DNA of 64,000 bases, taken from the NCBI GenBank assembly GCA_023678885.1, contig JAHCLQ010000895.1, positions 186,001 through 250,000 on the forward strand. The letters run 5' to 3'. This document shows, in pieces, positions 29,801 through 42,980 of this stretch. The stretch's first letter is position 1, and the number at the start of each line of letters is the position of its first letter. A program made the position numbers and the translations under genes. Origin of the DNA: Pogostemon cablin (taxonomy: Eukaryota > Streptophyta > Magnoliopsida > Lamiales > Lamiaceae). The notes beneath the pieces were generated by a model that saw nothing but the letters and a program-made list of their open reading frames with translations, was not told the DNA's origin and made no database searches.

Positions 29801-32800
29801 GGAAAGATGCATCAAAACGAAGGAATGGTTTATCGTAATGAAGTAAATATGCATCAAAATGAGGAAAATATGCATCAAATATGCATCAAAATCAAGTAAA
29901 TACACATCGAAATGAAGGAAATATGCATCGAAATGAAGGAAATATGCATTGAATCGAAGGAAATGTTGATCGTAATAAAGTTAATATGCATCAAAATAAA
30001 GTAAATATCAATCGAAACAAAAGAAATATGCATCGAAACGAAGTAAATAAGCATAAAATTTTTATTCAAAATGAAGGAAATATGCATCGAAATGAAGGAA
30101 ATTTTGATCGTAGTGAGGTAAATATTCATCAAAATGAAGTAAATATGCATAAAAAAGAAGTAAATATACATCGAAACGAAGGACATGTTGATCGTAGTGA
30201 AGTAAATATGCATCAAAATAAAGTAAATATGCATCAAAACGAAGGAAATGTTGATCGTAATGAAGTAAATATGCATCGAAATGAAGTAAATATGCATCAA
30301 AATGAAGTAAATATACATCGAAACGAAAGAAATATGCATCGAAATATGCATCGAAACTAAGTAAATGTAGATCGTAATGAGGTAAATATGCATCAAAATA
30401 AAGTAAATATGCATCGAAACGATGGGAATATTGATCGTAATGAAGTAATTATGCATCAAAATGAAGTAAATATGCTTCAAAACTATTGAAATATTGATCG
30501 TAATTAAGTAAATATGCATCAAAAGTAAATATGCATCGAAATAAAGGAAATATTGATCGTAATGAAGTGAATTTGAATTAGGATGAAAGAAATATGCATT
30601 AAAACGAAGGAAATGTTGATCGTAATGAAGTAAATATACATCAAAATGAAGGAAATATGCATCGAAATGAAGTAAATATGCATCAAAATGAAGTAATTAT
30701 ATACATCAAAATAAATAAAATATGCATCGAAATGAAGAAAATATGCATCGAATCGAAGGAAATATTGATCGTAATGAAGTAAATATGAATCTAAATGAAG
30801 ACATGTTGATCGTATTGAAGTAAATATGCATCAAAATAAAGTAAATATGCATCAAAACGAAAGAAATGTTGATCGTAATGAAGTAAATATGCATCAAAAT
30901 GAAGGAAATATGCATCGAAATGAAGTAAATATGCATAAAAAAGAAGTAAATATTCTTCGAAACGAAGGAAATATGCATCGAAATGAAGGTAATATGCATC
31001 GAATAGAAGGAAATATTGATCGTAATGAAGTAAATGTGCATCAAAATGAAGTAAATTTGCATCGAAACGAAGGAAATATTGATCATAATAAAGTAAATAT
31101 CTATCAAAATGAAGTAAATATACATTGAAACGAAGGAAATGTTCATCATAATTTAGTAAACATGCATCAAAATAAAGTAAATATCAATCAAAACGAATAA
31201 AATGTGCATAGAAACAAAGTAAATAAGCATTAAAATTTGAATCAAAATGAAGTAAATAAGCATCGAAACGAGAAAATGTGCATCAAAATGAAGTAAATAT
31301 TCATCCAAACTAAAGAAATATGCATCAAAACAAAGGAATTGTTGATCGTAATGAGGTAAAAATGAATCAAAATAATGTAAATATGCATTGAAATGAAGAA
31401 ATATTGATCATAATTTAGTAAATATGCATCAAAATAAAGTAAATATCAATCGAAATGAAAGAAATATGCATCAAAACGAAGTAAATAAGCATAAAAATTT
31501 GATTCAAAATGAAGGAAATATGCGTCGAAATGAAGGAAATTTTGATCGTAGTGAGGTAAATATGCATCAAAATGAAGTAAATATGGATCGAAATTATGAA
31601 AATGTTGATCGTAACGAAGTAAATATGCATCAAAATGAATTAAATATGCATCGAAACGAAATAAATATGCATAGAAAGGAAGGAAATATTAATCGTAATG
31701 AGGTAAATATGCATCAAAATGAATTAAATATGCATCGAAATAAAGGAAATGTTGATCGTAATGAAGTAAATATGCATCAAAATGAAGGAAAGATGCATCA
31801 AAACGAAGGAATGGTTTATCGTAATGAAGTAAATATGCATCAAAATGAGGAAAATATGCATCAAATATGCATCAAAATCAAGTAAATACACATCGAAATG
31901 AAGGAAATATGCATCGAAATGAAGGAAATATGCATTGAATCGAAGGAAATGTTGATCGTAATAAAGTTAATATGCATCAAAATAAAGTAAATATCAATCG
32001 AAACAAAAGAAATATGCATCGAAACGAAGTAAATAAGCATAAAATTTTTATTCAAAATGAAGGAAATATGCATCGAAATGAAGGAAATTTTGATCGTAGT
32101 GAGGTAAATATTCATCAAAATGAAGTAAATATGCATAAAAAAGAAGTAAATATACATCGAAACGAAGGACATGTTGATCGTAGTGAAGTAAATATGCATC
32201 AAAATAAAGTAAATATGCATCAAAACGAAGGAAATGTTGATCGTAATGAAGTAAATATGCATCGAAATGAAGTAAATATGCATCAAAATGAAGTAAATAT
32301 ACATCGAAACGAAAGAAATATGCATCGAAATATGCATCGAAACTAAGTAAATGTAGATCGTAATGAGGTAAATATGCATCAAAATAAAGTAAATATGCAT
32401 CGAAACGATGGGAATATTGATCGTAATGAAGTAATTATGCATCAAAATGAAGTAAATATGCTTCAAAACTATTGAAATATTGATCGTAATTAAGTAAATA
32501 TGCATCAAAAGTAAATATGCATCGAAATAAAGGAAATATTGATCGTAATGAAGTGAATTTGAATTAGGATGAAAGAAATATGCATTAAAACGAAGGAAAT
32601 GTTGATCGTAATGAAGTAAATATACATCAAAATGAAGGAAATATGCATCGAAATGAAGTAAATATGCATCAAAATGAAGTAATTATATACATCAAAATAA
32701 ATAAAATATGCATCGAAATGAAGAAAATATGCATCGAATCGAAGGAAATATTGATCGTAATGAAGTAAATATGAATCTAAATGAAGACATGTTGATCGTA

Positions 32801-33220
32801 TTGAAGTAAATATGCATCAAAATAAAGTAAATATGCATCAAAACGAAAGAAATGTTGATCGTAATGAAGTAAATATGCATCAAAATGAAGGAAATATGCA
32901 TCGAAATGAAGTAAATATGCATAAAAAAGAAGTAAATATTCTTCGAAACGAAGGAAATATGCATCGAAATGAAGGTAATATGCATCGAATAGAAGGAAAT
33001 ATTGATCGTAATGAAGTAAATGTGCATCAAAATGAAGTAAATTTGCATCGAAACGAAGGAAATATTGATCATAATAAAGTAAATATCTATCAAAATGAAG
33101 TAAATATACATTGAAACGAAGGAAATGTTCATCATAATTTAGTAAACATGCATCAAAATAAAGTAAATATCAATCAAAACGAATAAAATGTGCATAGAAA
33201 CAAAGTAAATAAGCATTAAA
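26865..33220 (+). repeat. 1986-bp higher-order repeat, just over three tandem copies
   Basis: The same succession of about 94 monomers repeats with a period of exactly 1986 bp. Aligned landmarks are 26854/28840/30826/32812, 27443/29429/31415/33400 (the last step is 1985 bp because of a lost A near 33219), and 27889/29875/31861. Copies are almost identical: I found only isolated differences, such as GAAAAAAATATTC at 28956 against GAAGTAAATATTC in the other copies, and ATGAATCG at 29598 against ATGGATCG. The period is not a multiple of 21 because it contains odd-length monomers. This is the most homogeneous part of the window and so probably the most recently amplified, unless it was multiplied or collapsed during assembly. 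Confidence 0.88.
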
Positions 33221-36200
33221 TTTGAATCAAAATTAAGTAAATAAGCATCGAAACGAGAAAATGTGCATCAAAATGAAGTAAATATTCATCCAAACTAAAG
33301 AAATATGCATCAAAATAAAGGAATTGTTGATCGTAATGAGTTAAAAATGCATCAAAATAATGTAAATATGCATAGATATGAAGAAATATTGATCATAATT
33401 TAGTAAATATGCATCAAAATAAAGTAAATATCAATCGAAATGAAAGAAATATGCATCAAAACGAAGTAAATAAGCATAAAAATTTGATTCAAAATGAAGG
33501 AAATATGCTTCGAAATGAAGGAAATTTTGATCGTAGTGAGGTAAATATGCATCAAAATGAAGTAAATATGGATCGAAATTATGAAAATGTTGATCGTAAC
33601 GAAGTAAATATGCATCAAAATGAATTAAATATGCATCGAAACGAAATAAATATGCATAGATAAGAAGGAAATATTAATCGCAATGAGGTAAATATGCATC
33701 AAAATGAATTAAATATGCATCGAAATAAAGGAAATGTTGATCGTAATGAAGTAAATATGCATCAAAATGAAGGAAAGATGCATCAAAACGAAGGAATGGT
33801 TTATCGTAATGAAGTAAATATGCATCAAAATGAAGAAAATATGCATCAAATATGCATCAAAATCAAGTAAATACACATCGAAATGAAGGAAATATTCATC
33901 GAAATGAAGGAAATATGCATTGAATCGAAGGAAATGTTTATCGTAATAAAGTAATTATGCAGAAAAATAAAGGAAATATGCAACGAAACGATGGAAATGT
34001 TGTTCGTGGTGAAAGAAATATGCATCGAAATGAAGTAAATATGCATCAAAATGAAGTAAATATACATCGAAACGAAAGAAATATGCATCGAAATAAAGGA
34101 AATATGCATCGAAACGATGAAAATGTTGATCATAGTGAAGTAAATATGCATCGAAACGATGGAAATGTTGATCTTAATGAAGTAATTATGCAACAAATTT
34201 AAGTAAATATGCATCAAAATAAAATAAATATTCATCGAAATGAAAGAAATATGCATCGAAACTAAGTAAATGTAGATCGTAATGAGGTAAATATGCATCA
34301 AATTAAAGTAAATATGCATCAAAACGAAGGAAATACTGATCGTAATGAAGTAAATATGCATTAAAATGAAGTAAATATGCATCGAAACGATGGAAATATT
34401 GATCGTAGTGAAGTAAATATGCATCAAAATAAAGTAAATATACTTCGAAACGATTAAAATATTGATCGTAAAAAAGTAATTATGCATCAAAATGAAGTAA
34501 ATATGCTTCAAAACGATTGAAATATTGATCGTAATTAAGTAAATATTCATCGAAAGTAAATATGCATCGAAATAAATGAAATATTGATCCTAATGAAGTG
34601 AATTTGAATTAAAATGAAAGAAATATGCATTAAAACGAAGGAAATGTTGATCGTAATGAAGTAAATATACATCAAAATGAAGGAAATATGCAACGAAATG
34701 AAGTAAATATGCATCAAAATGAAGTAATTATATACATCAAAATAAAGAAAATATGCATCGAAAAGAAGAAAATATGCATCGAATCGAAGGAAATATTGAT
34801 CGTAATGATGTAAATATGAATCTAAAATAAGACATGTTGATCGTATTGAAGTAAATATGCATCAAAATAAAGTAAATATGCATCAAAACGAAAGAAATGT
34901 TGATCGTAATGAAGTAAATATGCATCAAAATGAAGGAAATATGCATCGAAATGAAGTAAATATGCATAAAAAAAAAGTAAATATTCTTCGAAACGAAGGA
35001 AATATGCATCGAAATGAAGGTAATATGCATCGAATAGAAGGAAATATTGATCGTAATGAAGTAAAAGTGCATCAAAATGAAGTAAATTTGCATCGAAACG
35101 AAGGAAATATTGATCATAATGAAGTAAATGTCTATCAAAATGAAGTAAATATGCATTGAAACGAAGGAAATATTCATCATAATTTAGTAAACATGCATCA
35201 AAATAAAGTAAATATCAATCAAAACGAATAAAATGTGCATAGAAACAAAGTAAATAAGCATTAAAATTTGAATCAAAATGAAATAAATAAGCATCGAAAC
35301 GAGAAAATGTGCATCAAAATAAAGTAAATATTCATCCAAACTAAAGAAATATGCATCAAAACAAAGGAATTGTTGATCGTAATGAGGTAAAAATGAATCA
35401 AAATAATGTAAATATGCATCGAAATGAAGAAATATTGATCATAATTTAGTAAATATGCATCAAAATAAAGTAAATATCAATCGAAATGAAAGAAATATGC
35501 ATCAAAACGAAGTAAATAAGCATAAAAATTTGATTCAAAATGAAGGAAATATGCGTCGAAATGAATGAAATTTTGATCGTAGTGAGGTAAATATGCATCA
35601 AAATGAAGTAAATATGGATCGAAATTATGAAAATGTTGATCGTAACGAAGTAAATATGCATCAAAATGAATTAAATATGCATCGAAACGAAATAAATATG
35701 CATAGAAAGGAAGGAAATATTAATCGTAATGAGGTAAATATGCATCAAAATGAATTAAATATGCATCGAAATAAAGGAAATATTGATCGTAATGAAGTAA
35801 ATATGCATCAAAATGAAGGAAAGATGCATCAAAACGAAGGAATGGTTTATCGTAATGAAGTAAATATGCACCAAAATGAAGAAAATATGCATCAAATATG
35901 CATCAAAATCAAGTAAATACACATCGAAATGAAGGAAATATGCATCGAAATGAAGGAAATATGCATTGAATCGAAGGAAATGTTGATCGTAATAAAGTTA
36001 ATATGCATCAAAATAAAGTAAATATCAATCGAAACAAAAGAAATATGCATCGAAACGAAGTAAATAAGCATAAAATTTTTATTCAAAATGAAGGAAATAT
36101 GCATCGAAATAAAGGAAATGTTGATCGTAGTGAGGTAAATATTCATCAAAATGAAGTAAATACGCATAAAAGAGAAGTAAATATACATCGAAACGAAGGA

Positions 36201-39200
36201 CATGTTGATCGTAGTGAAGTAAATATGCATAAAAATAAAGTAAATATGCATCAAAACGAAGGAAATGTTGATCGTAATGAAGTAAATATGCATCGAAATG
36301 AAGTAAATATGCATCAAAATGAAGTAAATATACATCGAAACGAAAGAAATATGCATCGAAATAAAGGAAATATGCATTGAAACGATGGAAATGTTGATCA
36401 TAGTTAAGTAAATATGCATCAAAACGATGAAAATGTTGATCTTAATGAAGTAATTATGAAACAAAATTAAGTAAATATGCATAAAAAAAATAAATATTCA
36501 TCGAAATGAAAGAAATATGCATCGAAACTAAGTAAATGTAGATCGTAATGAGGTAAATATGCATCAAAATAAAGTAAATATGCATCGAAACGAAGGAAAT
36601 ACTGATCGTAATGAAGTAAATATGCATTAAAATGAAGCAAATATGCATCGAAACGATGGAAATATTGACCGTAGTGAAGTAAATATGCATCAAAATAAAG
36701 TAAATATACTTCGAAACGATTAAAATATTGATCGTAAAAAAGTAATTATGCATCAAAATGAAGTAAATATGCTTCAAAACGATTGAAATATTGATCGTAA
36801 TTAAGTAAATATTCATCAAAAGTAAATATGCATCGAAATAAAGGAAATATTGATCCTAATGAAGTGAATTTGAATTAAAATAAAAGAAATATGCATTAAA
36901 ACAAAGGAAATATTGATCGTAATGAAGTAAATATACATCAAAATGAAGGAAATATGCATCGAAATGAAGTAAATATGCATCAAAATGAAGTAATTATATA
37001 CATCAAAATAAAGAAAATATGCATCGAAATGAAGAAAATATGCATCGAATCGAAGGAAATATTGATCGTAATGAAGTAAATATGAATCTAAATGAAGACA
37101 TGTTTATCGTATTGAAGTAAATATGCATCAAAATAAAGTAAATATGCATCAAAACGAAAGAAATGTTGATCGTAATGAAGTAAATATGCATCAAAATGAA
37201 GGAAATATGCATCGAAATGAAGTAAATATGCATCAAAAAGAAGTAAATATTCTTCGAAACGAAGGAAATATGCATCGAAATGAAGGTAATATGCATTTAA
37301 TAGAAGGAAATATTGATCGTAATGAAGTAAATGTGCATCAAAATGAAGTAAATTTGCACCGAAACGAAGGAAATATTGATCATAATGAAGTAAATATCTA
37401 TAAAAATGAAGTAAATATGCATTAAAACGAAGGAAATGTTCATCATAATTTAGTAAACATGCATCAAAATAAAGTAAATATCAATCCAAACGAATAAAAT
37501 ATGCATAGAAACAAAGTAAATAAGCATTAAAATTTGAATCAAAATGAAGTAAATAAGCATCGAAACGAGAAAATGTGCATCAAAATGAAGTAAATATTCA
37601 TCCAAACTAAAGAAATATGCATCAAAACAAAGGAATTGTTGATCGTAATGAGGTAAAAATGCATCAAAATAATGTAAATATGCATCGAAATGAAGAAATA
37701 TTGATCATAATTTAGTAAATATGCATCAAAATAAAGTAAATATCAATCAAAATAAAAGAAATATGCATCAAAACGAAGTAAATAAACATAAAAATTTGAT
37801 TCAAAATGAAGGAAATATGCATCGAAATGAAGGAAATTTTGATCGTAGTGAGGTAAATATGCATCAAAATGAAGTAAATATGCATCGAAATTATGAAAAT
37901 GTTGATCGTAAAAAAGTAAATATGCATCAAAATGAATTAAATATGCATCGAAACAAAATAAATATGCATCGAAAGAAAGGAAATATTAATCGTAATGAGG
38001 TAAATATGCATCAAAATGAATTAAATATGCATCGAAATAAAGGAAATGTTGATCGTAATGAAGTAAATATGCATCAAAATGAAGGAAAGATGCATCAAAA
38101 CGAAGGAAAGGTTTATCGTAATGAAGTGAATATGCATCGAAATGAAGTAAATATGCATTAAAATCAAGTAAATATACATCGAAACCAAGGAAATATGCAT
38201 CGAAATGATGGAAATATGCATTGTATCGAAGAAAATTTTGATCGTAATGAAGTAAATATGCATAAAAATAAACGAAATATACATCGAAACGAAGGAAATG
38301 TTGATCGTGGTGAAGGAAATATGCATTGAAATGAAGTAAATATGCATCAAAATGAAGAAAATATACATCGAAACGAATGAAATATGCATCGAAATAAAGG
38401 GAATATACATCTAAACGAAGGAAATGTTGATCGTAGTGAAGTATATTTGCATAGAAACGATGGAAATGTTGATCTTAATGAAGTAATTATGCAACAAAAT
38501 GATGTAAATATGCATCAAAATGAAGTAAATATTCATCGAAATGAAAGAAATATGCATCGAAACTAAGTAAATATTGATCGAAACGAAGGAATTATTGATC
38601 GTAATGAAGTAAATATGCATCAAAATGTAGTAAATATTCATCAAAACGAAGGAAATGTTGATCGTAGTGAAGTAAATATGCATCAAAATGAAGTAAATAT
38701 ACTTCGAAACGATGGAAATGTAGATCGTAAAAAAGTAATTATGATCAAAATGAAGTAAATATGCTTCTAAACAATGGAAATGTTGTTCATAATGAAGTAA
38801 ATATGCATCAAAAGTAAATATGCATCGAAATGAAGGAAATATTGATCGTAATGAAGTAAATTTGAATAAAAATTAACGAAATATGCAACAAAACGAAGGA
38901 AATGTTGATCGTAATGAACTAAATATACATCAAAATGAAGGAAATATGCATCGAAATGAAGTAAATATGCATCAAAATGAAGTAATTATATACATCGGAA
39001 CGAAGAAAATATGCATAGAAAAAAAGAACATATGCATCGAATCGAAGGAAATGTAGATCGTAATAAAGTTAATATGCATCAAAATAAAGTAAATATCAAT
39101 CGAAACAAAAGAAATATGTATCGAAACGAAGTAAATAAGCATAAAATTTTTATTCAAAATGAAGGAAATATGCATCGAAATGAAGGAAATTTTGATCGTA

Positions 39201-40998
39201 GTGAGGTAAATATTCATCAAAATGAAGTAAATATGCATAAAAAAGAAGTAAATATACATCGAAACGAAGGACATGTTGATCGTAGTGAAGTAAATATGCA
39301 TCAAAATAAAGTAAATATGCATCAAAACGAAGGAAATGTTGATCGTAATGAAGTAAATATGCATCAAAATGAAGGAAATATGCATCAAAATGAAGTAAAT
39401 ATACTTCGAAACGATGGAAATGTTGACCGTAAAAAAGTAATTATGCATCAAAATGAAGTAAATATGCTTCTAAACGATGGAAATATTGATCGTAATGAAG
39501 CAAATATGCATCAAAATGAAGGAAAGATGCATCAAAACGAAGGAAAGGTTTATCATAATGAAGTAAATATGCATCAAAATGAAGAAAATATGCATCGAAA
39601 TGAAGTAAATATGCATCAAAATCAAGTAAATACACATCGAAATGAAGGAAATATGCATCGAAATGAAGGAAATATGCATTGAATCGAAGGAAATGTTTAT
39701 CGTAATAAAGTAATTATGCAAAAAAATAAAGAAAATATGAATCGAAATGATGGAAATGTTGTTCGTGGTGAAAGAAATATGCATCGAAATGAAGTAAATA
39801 TGCATCAAAATGATGAAATATACATCGAAACGAAAGAAATATGCATCGAAATAAAGGAAATATGCATCGAAACGATGGAAATGTTGATCATAGTGAAGTA
39901 AATATGCATCGAAACGATGGTAATTTTGATCTTAATGAAGTAATTATGCAACAAAATTAAGTAAATATGCATCAAAATAAAATAAATATTCATCGAAATG
40001 AAAGAAATATGCATCGAAACTAAGTAAATGTAGATCGTAATGAGGTAAATATGCATCAAAATAAAGTAAATATGCATCAAAACGAAGGAAATACTGATCG
40101 TAATGAAGTAAATATGCATTAAAATGAAGTAAATATGCATCGAAACGATGGAAATATTGATCGTAGTGAAGTAAATATGCATCAAAATAAAGTAAATATA
40201 CTTCGAAACGATTAAAATATTGATCGTAAAAAAGTAATTATGCATCAAAATGAAGTAAATATGCTACAAAACGATGAAATATTGATCGTAATTAAGTAAA
40301 TATTCATCAAAAGTAAATATGCATCGAAATAAAGGAAATATTGATCCTTATGAAGTGAATTTGAATTAAAATGAAAGAAATATGCATTAAAACGAAGGAA
40401 ATGTTGATCGTAATGAAGTAAATATACATCAAAAAGAAGGAAATATGCATCGAAATGAAGTAAATATGCATCAAAATGAAGTAATTATATACATCAAAAT
40501 AAAGAAAATATGCATCGAAATGAAGAAAATATGCATCGAATCAAAGGAAATATTGATCGTAATGAAGTAAATATGAATCTAAATGAAGACATGTTGATCG
40601 TATTGAAGTAAATATGCATCAAAATAAAGTAAATATGCATCAAAACGAAAGAAATGTTGATCGTAATGAAGTAAATATGCATCAAAATGAAGGAAATATG
40701 CATCGAAATGAAGTAAATATGCATCAAAAAGAAGTAAATATTCTTCGAAACGAAGGAAATATGCATCGAAATGAAGGTAATATGCATCGAATAGAAGGAA
40801 ATATTGATCGTAATGAAGTAAATGTGCATCAAAATGAAGTAAATTTGCATCGAAACGAAGGAAATATTGATCATAATGAAGTAAATGTCTATCAAAATGA
40901 AGTAAATATGCATTGAAACGAAGGAAATGTTCATCATAATTTAGTAAACATGCATCAAAATAAAGTAAATACCAATCAAAACGAATAAAATATGCATC
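33221..40998 (+). repeat. Diverged higher-order mosaic left of the retrotransposon
   Basis: The conserved block seen at 32812 in the 1986-bp array recurs at 34857, 37123 and 40614, with unequal spacings of 2045, 2266 and 3491 bp. A block at about 37.79-39.50 kb reappears at about 58.86-60.57 kb, 21,073 bp away (10,796 bp if the transposon and one target copy are discounted), and partly at 53.6-55.0 kb. The region is wholly satellite and shows how the same modules are reshuffled. Confidence 0.7.
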
Positions 40999-41003
40999 GA
41001 AAC
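40999..41003. repeat. Target site duplication, left copy (GAAAC)
   Basis: GAAAC lies immediately before the 5' LTR and is repeated exactly at 51276-51280 after the 3' LTR. Five bases is the usual duplication length for Ty3/gypsy integrase. The bases belong to a satellite monomer of the CATCGAAAC type, so the target was the satellite itself. Confidence 0.95.
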
Positions 41004-41333
41004 TGTAATACCCCGTAAATTTCACCTGCAATTTTTTTTTCTGCCATGGCCCAAAATCGTTGAAGCCCACGTCCACTCAGCCCATTCATTATTATCAGCC
41101 GTGAGTTTAATTAAAACAAACAAGTTTTCTTACTCTCCAAGAAAAAAATCGTGATCTTCATAGAGGAGATATCGTTTCCCCTTATCAACCTATATCTTAG
41201 GAAATAAGTTAAAATCCTACGAAGATTTCTCCACAACCAGCCGTGAGAATATAATCCAAAGTCTTCCTTATTCTCCACACACACGATACACTTTCATACG
41301 GCTACGAGCAGTGAGAGGTAACGCACAAATTTA

Positions 41334-41381
41334 CTTCTTCTTTTCTCTTCTTTTTCTTCTCCTTTTCTTTCTTCTTCCTTC
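41334..41381 (+). promoter_or_regulatory. 48-nt pure pyrimidine tract in the 5' LTR
   Basis: All 48 bases are C or T, mostly CTT/TTC runs; the equivalent in the 3' LTR is 49222-49269. Pyrimidine-rich patches are common in plant core promoters and 5' leaders, so this may lie near the start of transcription, but that is inference and no start site is proved. Confidence 0.45.
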
Positions 41382-41727
41382 GATCAAACACTTGTTTTCC
41401 TCCTTTATTTGTTTTTGCAAACTTAAAACTGCCAACCCTAACATTCTCAATTTGCAAGCCTTGCGTGAATAAGCAGGTAGATTAGTTGTGCTATAGTTTA
41501 TCGAAGTAATGTAGTAATGGTCGAACATGATGATGTAGGTGACGAAGGAGACTCTGATATTGTCGTTAGTACTTGAACGTTGGACATCACTCGGTTAAAG
41601 GTGGGGATTCTTTCATACTTATATGCGTTAGATGATTACGTATGTGCCAATTGAATTAAACTTGTATTTGTTGTCACTTGAGGGTTGATGATCATACTTG
41701 AATGTTATGAAATATTATATGACATGG

Positions 41728-41875
41728 GTATGGGCTGCATAAGTGCCATACTATAGCACGGGTATGGGCTATAATGGTGCCATACTATAGCATGGATAAG
41801 GGCTGTGAAGGAGTGCCTTACTAACGAATCGCGATATCGTAAAGTTACACGGATAAGGGCCGAAAGGTGCCTTAT
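41728..41875 (+). repeat. Row of four tandem hairpin units in the 5' LTR
   Basis: Four related units of about 34 bp each contain a 6-bp stem. Unit 1 pairs GTATGG (41728) with CCATAC (41746). Unit 2 pairs GTATGG (41762) with CCATAC (41780). Unit 3 has ATAAGG (41796) facing CCTTAC (41816). Unit 4 pairs ATAAGG (41853) with CCTTAT (41870). The loops begin with GGC-like bases and end GTG or GGTG. Units 1-3 are spaced 34 bp apart, and unit 4 follows a 23-bp insert with the palindrome CGATATCG. Arm changes between units are compensated, which suggests a conserved fold in RNA or single-stranded DNA. Confidence 0.7.
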
Positions 41876-42732
41876 TATGACATGATAAGATTGCATTGTA
41901 AGTGAATTGAATTCTCGCATATGAATTATTTGATGTATGTAAGCATGTTTAGATCGTCACTGAGCGTGTGGTTGCTCACCCCGATAAATATTCTTATCGC
42001 AGGTTGAGCGTGGCTAAGCGTACGAGCGGGGGTTGTGGGCGAGGAGACTTAATAGTTAAACTTCAGTTTTAACGCAACATGTTTGTGCTGCAAACTTTCC
42101 CGTTTTTTTATGAATACTTGCATTGAAACTGATTCACTTTATTGGCGTTTGATTACATGGTCTTGATTAGTATTCTGAAATTTTATTTACGGTGATGTTG
42201 TTGGAAGAATAGTATGTTCGAAATCGAGTGTGTTAATAAGGAGTTTGACCTGCTAAATTGGAAGTGTCTTTGTGTGTGGTGTCGAACGCCTAATTGGGAC
42301 CGCTTACCATGTGTGTTGATGCGTTGAAGCTGCCATCTGTAATGGAAATTAGAAACTGTTTGGTAGTCAGCTGCATGCTTAGGTTGAGATTTACCTTAGT
42401 TACAGACTTGTACTACAGGGTACAAGTACTCATGTTAAATTAAATTTTCATTGATTAATATTGTTTAGTGTGTGTGAATACAGTAGACGTGTGGAATGAT
42501 TAGGAGTCGTCAATTGAGATTGTAGGCTAACTTGCCATCTGTTCAGTCTTTGGTGTCATGAGGCATAGAGGGTAGTGGGTTGTTAGAGGATGCCAAGTGA
42601 GACTTTAACTCTTACCTTAATTACTTGTTTAAGGGGAGGATTAATTAAAGGGTATTAGTATGCTTATTTCAAGTGTTACATGCCATCTGCTGTACAAACA
42701 GGAGTAATAGGATATAGTGGGGTTACCTGAAA

Positions 42733-42980
42733 TTTTGCAGAGTTGAAGTGTAGAACTAATACTTACAGTCCTTCCCTAGAAAATTTGCAGAATTTTGCAG
42801 AGTTGAACTTACTGTCCTCTTGAAGTTTTGCAGAATTGAATTAATACTTATTGTCCTCATTGAAGTTTTGCAGAAGGTTTATACTTACTGTCCTACCGTT
42901 AGATTTTTGCAGAAAGTAGGAATAAAACTTACAGGCCTTCTTCCAAAGTATTTTGCAGAATGTTGCAAATGATTTTGCAC
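42733..42980 (+). repeat. Degenerate TTTTGCAG tandem repeat in the 5' LTR
   Basis: TTTTGCAG or a close variant occurs at about 42733, 42784, 42793, 42826, 42866, 42905, 42951 and (as TTTTGCAC) 42973. Between them stand variants of ACTTACTGTCCT or ACTTACAGTCCT. Units are about 33-50 bp and poorly conserved in length. This is an old tandem repeat within the LTR; its role is unknown. Confidence 0.65.

Larger units (their letters stand above)
1..41003 (+). repeat. 21-bp AT-rich satellite array, left part
   Basis: The stretch is an unbroken tandem array of a 21-bp monomer that begins AAATATGCATC and ends AAAATGAAGT. The main sister forms carry CATCGAAA in place of CATCAAAA, GTTGATCGTAA or ATTGATCGTAA in place of ATGCATCAAAA, and end in GAAGG or GAAGT. 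Consensus GC is about a quarter. All monomers seen run in one orientation, and nothing unrelated interrupts them before position 41004. Occasional odd-length monomers recur: a 17-bp form (CATCAAAAGT), a 23-bp form (GTAATTATATACATC) and a 33-bp form with AAAAATTTGA inserted. They act as landmarks for higher-order copies and are where reading frames break. No gene, promoter or RNA gene is visible. Function is unknown; such arrays usually lie in heterochromatin, but a centromeric role cannot be judged from sequence alone. Confidence 0.97.

Noticed and set aside
1..41003. Possible CRISPR array, because of short regular repeats
   Set aside because: Repeats are directly adjacent 21-bp monomers with no unique spacers and no cas genes, and the embedded element is a plant retrotransposon.
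40579..41076. Minus-strand open frame running from the satellite into the 5' LTR
   Set aside because: It is a fusion of satellite heptads with LTR sequence created by the insertion. It has no homology and no reason to be expressed.
41331..41528. Minus-strand frame in both LTRs ending in a lysine/arginine-rich stretch (also 49219-49416)
   Set aside because: The basic stretch is the reverse reading of the pyrimidine tract. No ORF is expected antisense in the LTR.
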